Positions 59,759 through 64,000 of a stretch of DNA of 64,000 nucleotides are shown in pieces. The notes below the pieces were generated by a model. That model worked only from the letters and a program-made list of their open reading frames with translations. It had not been told where the DNA came from and made no database searches. Positions within the stretch are counted from its first letter, which is position 1. The number at the start of each line of letters is the position of its first letter. A program made the translations under genes and the position numbers. The DNA comes from FEN-1219 sp964503125 (GTDB taxonomy: Bacteria > Pseudomonadota > Gammaproteobacteria > Steroidobacterales > Rariloculaceae), in the NCBI GenBank assembly GCA_964503125.1, contig CAZCZE010000021.1, positions 1-64,000 on the forward strand, in the 5' to 3' direction.

Positions 59759-61651
59759 ATGAATCGCCCCCGCTCTTCGCGCCAGCACTACGACGTCTTC
59801 CGCAAGCACTACCGCGAGGGCACGCTCGACGACGTCACGCCGGGCGCGACGCCGGCCAAAGCGGCGCCCGGCGCGAAGCGCCGCGACTACCTCAAGGACT
59901 ATCTGCGCTGGCTCTGGCCCGAGCGCTGGGCCGTCGTGGTCATCTTCTCGCTCGCGATCCTCACGGCGGGGCTCGAGATGATCGAGCCGCTGTTCATGCG
60001 CTTCATCACCGACCGCGTCCTGCTCGACAGCACGGCCGCGACGCCCGACCGCCTGAGGCTCCTCAACCTCGCGGGCGGCGCGTTCCTAGGCGTCATCACG
60101 CTGTCGGCGGCGCTCAACCTCACCCGCGACTACCGCCAGCGCCTCGTCAACACGCGCGTGATGCTGTCGCTGCGGCGCTCGCTGTTCGAGCGGCTGCTGC
60201 GCTTGCCGCTCGCGACGCTCTGGGACATGAAGACCGGCGGCATCCTGTCGCGGCTCTCGGGCGACGTCGATTCGACGACGGGCCTGCTGCAAATGGCCAT
60301 CGTCTCGCCGTCGATCTCGGTGATTCGCTTAGCGATCGCCGTGACCGTGCTCACGGTGTTGAACTGGCAGCTCGCGCTCGTCGCGCTCGCGGTCATTCCC
60401 GGTGCCGTGCTCATCAGCTTCACGTCGGCGAGGCGCATTCGGCCGATCTACCGCTCGATGCGCAAGGACGTCGAGGGCATCGACGGTCGCGTCGGCGAGA
60501 CGTTCTCCGGCATTCGCGTCGTGCGCGCCTTCGGCCGCGAGCTGCGCGAGATGCTCGAGTACGCGCGGGGCCGCAACTCCCTCGTGCGCAAGGAGCTGTT
60601 CGCGCGCCGTCGCGAGCTCTGGCTCTGGACGTCGTGGGGCTTCGCGCTATCGGCCGTCAACGTCGCCATCGTCTGGTACGGCGGCCACCTCTACATGGCG
60701 GGCGAGGCTTCGATCGGCGACATCATGGCGTTCCAGTGGTATTCGTTCCTGCTGCTGAACCCCGTCTGGCAGATCGTCAACTCGTTCTCCGAGCTCCAGC
60801 GCTCGCTCGCGGCCACGGAGCGCGTGTTCGAGGTGCTCGCAATGCCGAGCGACAAACCCGACCGGCCCGACGCGCGCGACGCGCCGCCCGCCGTCCGCGA
60901 GATCGAGTTTAAGGACGTCGAGTTCGAGTATCGTGAGGGCCGGCCCGTTGTGCGCGAGTTCAACGTCAAGGTGCCGGGCGGCACCGTGGTCGCGCTCGTC
61001 GGCCGCAGCGGCGCCGGCAAGACCACGGTGACCGATCTCGTCGCGCGGTTTCACGACCCGACGCGCGGCCGGATCTTGCTCAACGGCGTCGACGTCCGCG
61101 ACTTGCGGCTGCGCAGCTACCGCGACCTGTTGGCGATCGTGCAGCAGGACGTGTTCCTGTTCGACGGCTCGGTGCGCGACAACATCGCTTACGGGCGCCA
61201 CGCTGCGACCGACGCCGACGTCGAGGACGCCGCGCGGCGCGCCAACGCGCACGAATTCATCGTGAACCTGCCCGAGCGCTACGACACGTTCATCGGCGAG
61301 CGCGGCGTGAAGCTCTCGGGCGGCCAGCAGCAGCGGCTCGCGATCGCGCGCGCGATTCTCGCGGCGCCGCAGATCCTGATTCTCGACGAGGCCACGAGCA
61401 ACCTCGACACCGAGAGCGAGCAGCTCATCCAAGCGTCGATGGCCGAGCTGCTCAAGGGCCGCACGACGTTCGTGATCGCACACCGCCTGTCGACGGTGCG
61501 CCGCGCGGATCTCATCCTCCTCATGGACGACGGCCGCATCGTCGAGCGCGGCACGCACGCGGAGCTCATGGCGCGCCGCGGCCTGTACCACGAGATGGTC
61601 GTGCGGCAGATGGCCGCCGACAGCCAGGAAGTCGGCGCCGCGTGGCAGTGA
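59759..61651 (+). CDS. ABC exporter, fused membrane and ATPase domains
   Basis: A 630-residue half-transporter. The membrane domain has six segments (for example WAVVVIFSLAILTAGLEMIE). The ATPase domain shows Walker A VALVGRSGAGKTTVTDL, Q-loop IVQQDVFLFDG, signature LSGGQQQRLAIARAIL, Walker B ILILDEATSNLD and the switch His in FVIAHRLSTV. It resembles MsbA/lipid and multidrug exporters (subfamily B). The substrate cannot be read; there is no exporter-specific partner nearby. Confidence 0.93.
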   Translation: MNRPRSSRQHYDVFRKHYREGTLDDVTPGATPAKAAPGAKRRDYLKDYLRWLWPERWAVVVIFSLAILTAGLEMIEPLFMRFITDRVLLDSTAATPDRLRLLNLAGGAFLGVITLSAALNLTRDYRQRLVNTRVMLSLRRSLFERLLRLPLATLWDMKTGGILSRLSGDVDSTTGLLQMAIVSPSISVIRLAIAVTVLTVLNWQLALVALAVIPGAVLISFTSARRIRPIYRSMRKDVEGIDGRVGETFSGIRVVRAFGRELREMLEYARGRNSLVRKELFARRRELWLWTSWGFALSAVNVAIVWYGGHLYMAGEASIGDIMAFQWYSFLLLNPVWQIVNSFSELQRSLAATERVFEVLAMPSDKPDRPDARDAPPAVREIEFKDVEFEYREGRPVVREFNVKVPGGTVVALVGRSGAGKTTVTDLVARFHDPTRGRILLNGVDVRDLRLRSYRDLLAIVQQDVFLFDGSVRDNIAYGRHAATDADVEDAARRANAHEFIVNLPERYDTFIGERGVKLSGGQQQRLAIARAILAAPQILILDEATSNLDTESEQLIQASMAELLKGRTTFVIAHRLSTVRRADLILLMDDGRIVERGTHAELMARRGLYHEMVVRQMAADSQEVGAAWQ

Positions 61652-61660
61652 GGCGCTACG

Positions 61661-61870
61661 CTAGCGCTTGCCCGTGAACACGAGCAGGCCGAGGCCCGCG
61701 ACTGCGGCGACCGCACCGCCGATGAGGTACAGCATCGTCTGATCGCTGTACTCACCCGTCAGCGTCTCACGCACCTCCTCGAGCGGCGCGTCGGTTGCTT
61801 GGAACCCGAAGTACAGCGCTATGGCGCCCGCGACGAGCAACACGAGGCCGGCGATCTTCTTGCTGGGCAT
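61661..61870 (-). CDS. DUF3185 small membrane protein
   Basis: A 69-residue protein with two membrane segments (IAGLVLLVAGAIALYFGFQA and MLYLIGGAVAAVAGLGLLVF) separated by a short exterior loop (TLTGEYSDQTM), matching the DUF3185 family. Role unknown. It lies six bases after the next gene on the same strand and converges with the ABC exporter. Confidence 0.85.
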   Translation of the reverse strand: MPSKKIAGLVLLVAGAIALYFGFQATDAPLEEVRETLTGEYSDQTMLYLIGGAVAAVAGLGLLVFTGKR

Positions 61871-61876
61871 GATGGG

Positions 61877-63394
61877 CTACTCCGGTAACGCACACTCGAA
61901 ACTCGTGGCATCGTTGGTGTCACCGCGGCCTTCGTAGCGCGCCACCTGCGGGTGTGGGCACAGCGGCCGCGTCATGGCGACGTTGCCGTCGCGCACGGCG
62001 CGTGCGGTGATGCTCGCGGGCTTGACTCCCTTCTCGACCCAGCCCGCAAGCGCCGCCATCCAGTCGACCTGATCGGGGCCCACTCCGCCGCGGCAGTGGC
62101 CGACGCCCGGCAGCATGAAGAGCCGCAGGTAGTCGTCGGTGAGCGCCGCACCGTCGCCGCCCGTGGTCTTGCTCGCGAACTCGACGACGTCGTCGTAGTA
62201 CTCGAGCGTCTGCTGCGGCATGACGCCGGGATCGTTCCAGCCGTGCCAGACGATGAGCTTGCCGCCGGCGGCCTTGAAGTCGCGCAGATCGGGATCGACG
62301 GCATTCAAGACGCCGAACAGCTTCGCGTCGATGAGGTCGACGTCGGAGTCGAAGTCGAACGTCTTCCAATCCCAATTCGGATTCTCGAAGCCCAAGCCGT
62401 TGAGCACCGCGCCCGAGATCGCGAACGGCGTTTGGCCGTTCATGAGCATGCCCCACCCCGGATTGCCGGGCTGCGGGCCCTCGCCGCCGGGCTCGAGGCC
62501 GGCATAGATCTGCGCGCCCGTGCGCGGATTCACGGCGCCCTGGTAGGCAAGCTCGAGTGCCTCGATCTGCGGCGCACTCAAGCCCGGCACTTTGCTCGGA
62601 TCGAAATCGCAGGTACTCGGATCGGTGAGGATTCCATCTTTGACCCCATCGTTGGCGTCGCACTGCGCGAGCGCGGCTTCGCCCACGCGCGTGAGGTCCT
62701 CGCGCGTCAACACGGCACCGGGCTTCTTGAGCGTGGCGTGCGCCATCCAGAGCTGTCCCATGTGCAGCTGTGTGAAACGGTTGACCGGCGCGCCGGACGC
62801 GATGCCGTCGTAGTCGTCGGGATAGCGTTGCGCGGTCATGAGGCCTTGCCGCCCGCCCGTCGAGCAGCCGTTGAAGTACGAGTACTCGGCCGCCCGCCCG
62901 TAGTGCGCCTCGATCACGGCTTTCGCCTTGACGGTCATCTCGTGGATCGCGCGATAACCGTAGTCGATGACGCGCTGACGGTCGGCCATCCAGGTCGTGT
63001 CGGAAGCCACGTGACCCGTGTCCGTCGACGACGAGGCGTAGCCCGCACGCACGGCTTCGGCCATCGCGGGATAACTGATGATGCCGGCGAGCCCGCCGCC
63101 GCCGACGGCTTGGAAGCGGCCGTTCCAGGCGCTGCCCTCGGGCAACCAGACCTCGAAATTGATCGCCGGCGCCACCGTGCCCGCGACGCGACACATAGCC
63201 GGCACCGCCAGGGGCTGCTGCATGCCGGGCGCCGCGAAATTACCGGCGGCGACACGCTCGGCGACCGTGATTTTCGCCTCCGGGAGCGCGAGCTTGGCTA
63301 GCTCTGCGCACGCCGTCGCGGCGTAAGCCGGCGCGCCGAAGCAGAACGAAACGGCAGATGCGAGCGTCGAGAGCGTGAGCAACGGGCGCTTCAT
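61877..63394 (-). CDS. Exported tannase/feruloyl-esterase-family hydrolase
   Basis: A 505-residue protein with a signal peptide (STLASAVSFCFGAPAYA). The catalytic Ser is in YFNGCSTGGRQGLMTAQRYP, with Asp in the WHGWNDPGVMPQQT region and His in LFMLPGVGHCRGG. A conserved Cys before the Ser and Cys in GHCRGG can form the family's disulphide next to the active site. Members hydrolyse esters of gallic or ferulic acid or related aromatics. GGAACC before the ATG is a modest ribosome binding site. Confidence 0.9.
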   Translation of the reverse strand: MKRPLLTLSTLASAVSFCFGAPAYAATACAELAKLALPEAKITVAERVAAGNFAAPGMQQPLAVPAMCRVAGTVAPAINFEVWLPEGSAWNGRFQAVGGGGLAGIISYPAMAEAVRAGYASSSTDTGHVASDTTWMADRQRVIDYGYRAIHEMTVKAKAVIEAHYGRAAEYSYFNGCSTGGRQGLMTAQRYPDDYDGIASGAPVNRFTQLHMGQLWMAHATLKKPGAVLTREDLTRVGEAALAQCDANDGVKDGILTDPSTCDFDPSKVPGLSAPQIEALELAYQGAVNPRTGAQIYAGLEPGGEGPQPGNPGWGMLMNGQTPFAISGAVLNGLGFENPNWDWKTFDFDSDVDLIDAKLFGVLNAVDPDLRDFKAAGGKLIVWHGWNDPGVMPQQTLEYYDDVVEFASKTTGGDGAALTDDYLRLFMLPGVGHCRGGVGPDQVDWMAALAGWVEKGVKPASITARAVRDGNVAMTRPLCPHPQVARYEGRGDTNDATSFECALPE

Positions 63395-63570
63395 GTTCTT
63401 GGTTCCTTGTCAGGTGGACGCCGGGCCCAACGCCGGCGGAGCTCTTCAGCCGAAAAGCATAGGGCGTTTACCGCTGCGCTGTCACGAGTTTTGCCAAGAC
63501 ACGTCCGCTCGGGGTCCCGTTCGTCGGGGCTGCGCTACCATGGCCCGCAACGATCTCGAGGGGGTGTCAC

Positions 63571-64000
63571 ATGTCGAGCGTTTCGAAGCTTGCTGCCGCG
63601 TCCGTCGGCATGGTCGCGGTCATCGCCGCAGCCTGGCCCAGCGCCACGCTGGCCGGTTCGCTCCCGACCGCCCGGCCCGAGGAGGTCGGGTTGTCGTCCG
63701 AGCGGCTCGCGCGTATCGGCCCAGCGATGCAAAGACACATCGACGCCGGCGAGATCGCGGGCGTCGTGACGCTCGTCGCGCGCCGCGGGCGAATCGCGCA
63801 TTTCGAAGCGTACGGGTTCGCGGACATCGCCAAACGCACGCCGATGCGCACCGACCACATCTTCGGCTTGGCGTCGTCGTCGAAGCCGATCACGGCCGTC
63901 GCTATCATGATGCTCGTCGAAAGCGGCGAGATCCGGCTGACGGATCCCGTCTCCAAGTTCATCCCCGAGTTCGCGGCGCCGGCGCAGGTCGCCGTGCCGA
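63571..64000 (+). CDS. Exported beta-lactamase-family serine hydrolase (5' part)
   Basis: The ATG at 63571 has GAGGGGG upstream and opens a signal peptide (VGMVAVIAAAWPSATLAG). The gene runs past the right edge. Visible are LPTARPEEVGLSSERLARI and the catalytic SxxK in LASSSKPITAVA. It is a paralogue of the hydrolase at 41482-42840: both have the same LPTARP start to the mature part and a shared VARRGRIAHFEAYG-like strand. Confidence 0.88.
   Translation, partial: MSSVSKLAAASVGMVAVIAAAWPSATLAGSLPTARPEEVGLSSERLARIGPAMQRHIDAGEIAGVVTLVARRGRIAHFEAYGFADIAKRTPMRTDHIFGLASSSKPITAVAIMMLVESGEIRLTDPVSKFIPEFAAPAQVAVP

Overview
The window is G+C-rich (about two thirds by eye), densely coded bacterial chromosome. 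A gammaproteobacterium is the best guess. The evidence is the block prfA-prmC-moeB / TPR gene-lolB / tRNA-Gln / prs-rplY-pth-ychF, which mirrors the hemA-prfA-prmC / lolB-ispE-prs-pth-ychF neighbourhood of that class, plus an LpxL-type acyltransferase, LolB and many lipoprotein signals, all pointing to a Gram-negative envelope. The UrcA protein, the carboxymuconolactone-decarboxylase (CMD)/GMC gene sets and the many exported hydrolases would suit an uncultured soil or marine lineage, but the genus cannot be read from the sequence. hemA and ispE are missing from their usual places.

Layout. 1-4.4 kb: a partial SnoaL-like gene, a cardiolipin-synthase-like lipoprotein, two small envelope proteins, and a broken DUF4159 gene joined to a 158-bp dispersed repeat. 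4.4-11.85 kb: a minus-strand operon running from an ECF sigma factor through an anti-sigma-like membrane protein, a TPR-CHAT protease, an M48 metallopeptidase, two paralogous cysteine-pair exported proteins and a TPR protein. 11.9-12.4 kb: the second repeat copy next to an IS91-type transposase remnant. 12.4-17.1 kb: an ACT protein, a CMD-like protein, a UPF0210 protein, UrcA, an alpha/beta hydrolase and a VOC protein. 17.1-26.2 kb: the conserved housekeeping block. 26.2-33.7 kb: D-amino-acid dehydrogenase with a TauE-like exporter, a cyclophilin, an MFS carrier, a cupin / ModA-like / DUF6152 operon, a perfect 30-bp palindrome and a zinc peptidase. 33.8-43.4 kb: a MscS channel with a MazF-like relic behind it, a CMD / gluconate-dehydrogenase-subunit-3 / GMC operon, aspartate carbamoyltransferase, an LpxL acyltransferase, a PEBP protein, a lipoprotein, a serine hydrolase and a beta-propeller fragment.

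43.8-56.5 kb is the most unusual part. A zinc-ribbon / class III cyclase / AAA / TPR regulator is followed at 12 bp by an Old Yellow Enzyme. Converging on these is a two-gene operon: a membrane di-haem cytochrome related to RoxA/CcP, then a 1562-residue protein that joins a complete GMC oxidoreductase to a membrane-bound patatin-like lipase. A plausible but untested reading is a regulated route that hydrolyses a lipid ester, oxidises the released alcohol and passes electrons to a c-type cytochrome.

56.9-64 kb: an M16 peptidase, an ABC exporter, a DUF3185 protein, a tannase/feruloyl-esterase-like protein and the start of a second serine hydrolase paralogous to the one at 41.5-42.8 kb. No rRNA, CRISPR array, prophage or intact insertion sequence was seen.
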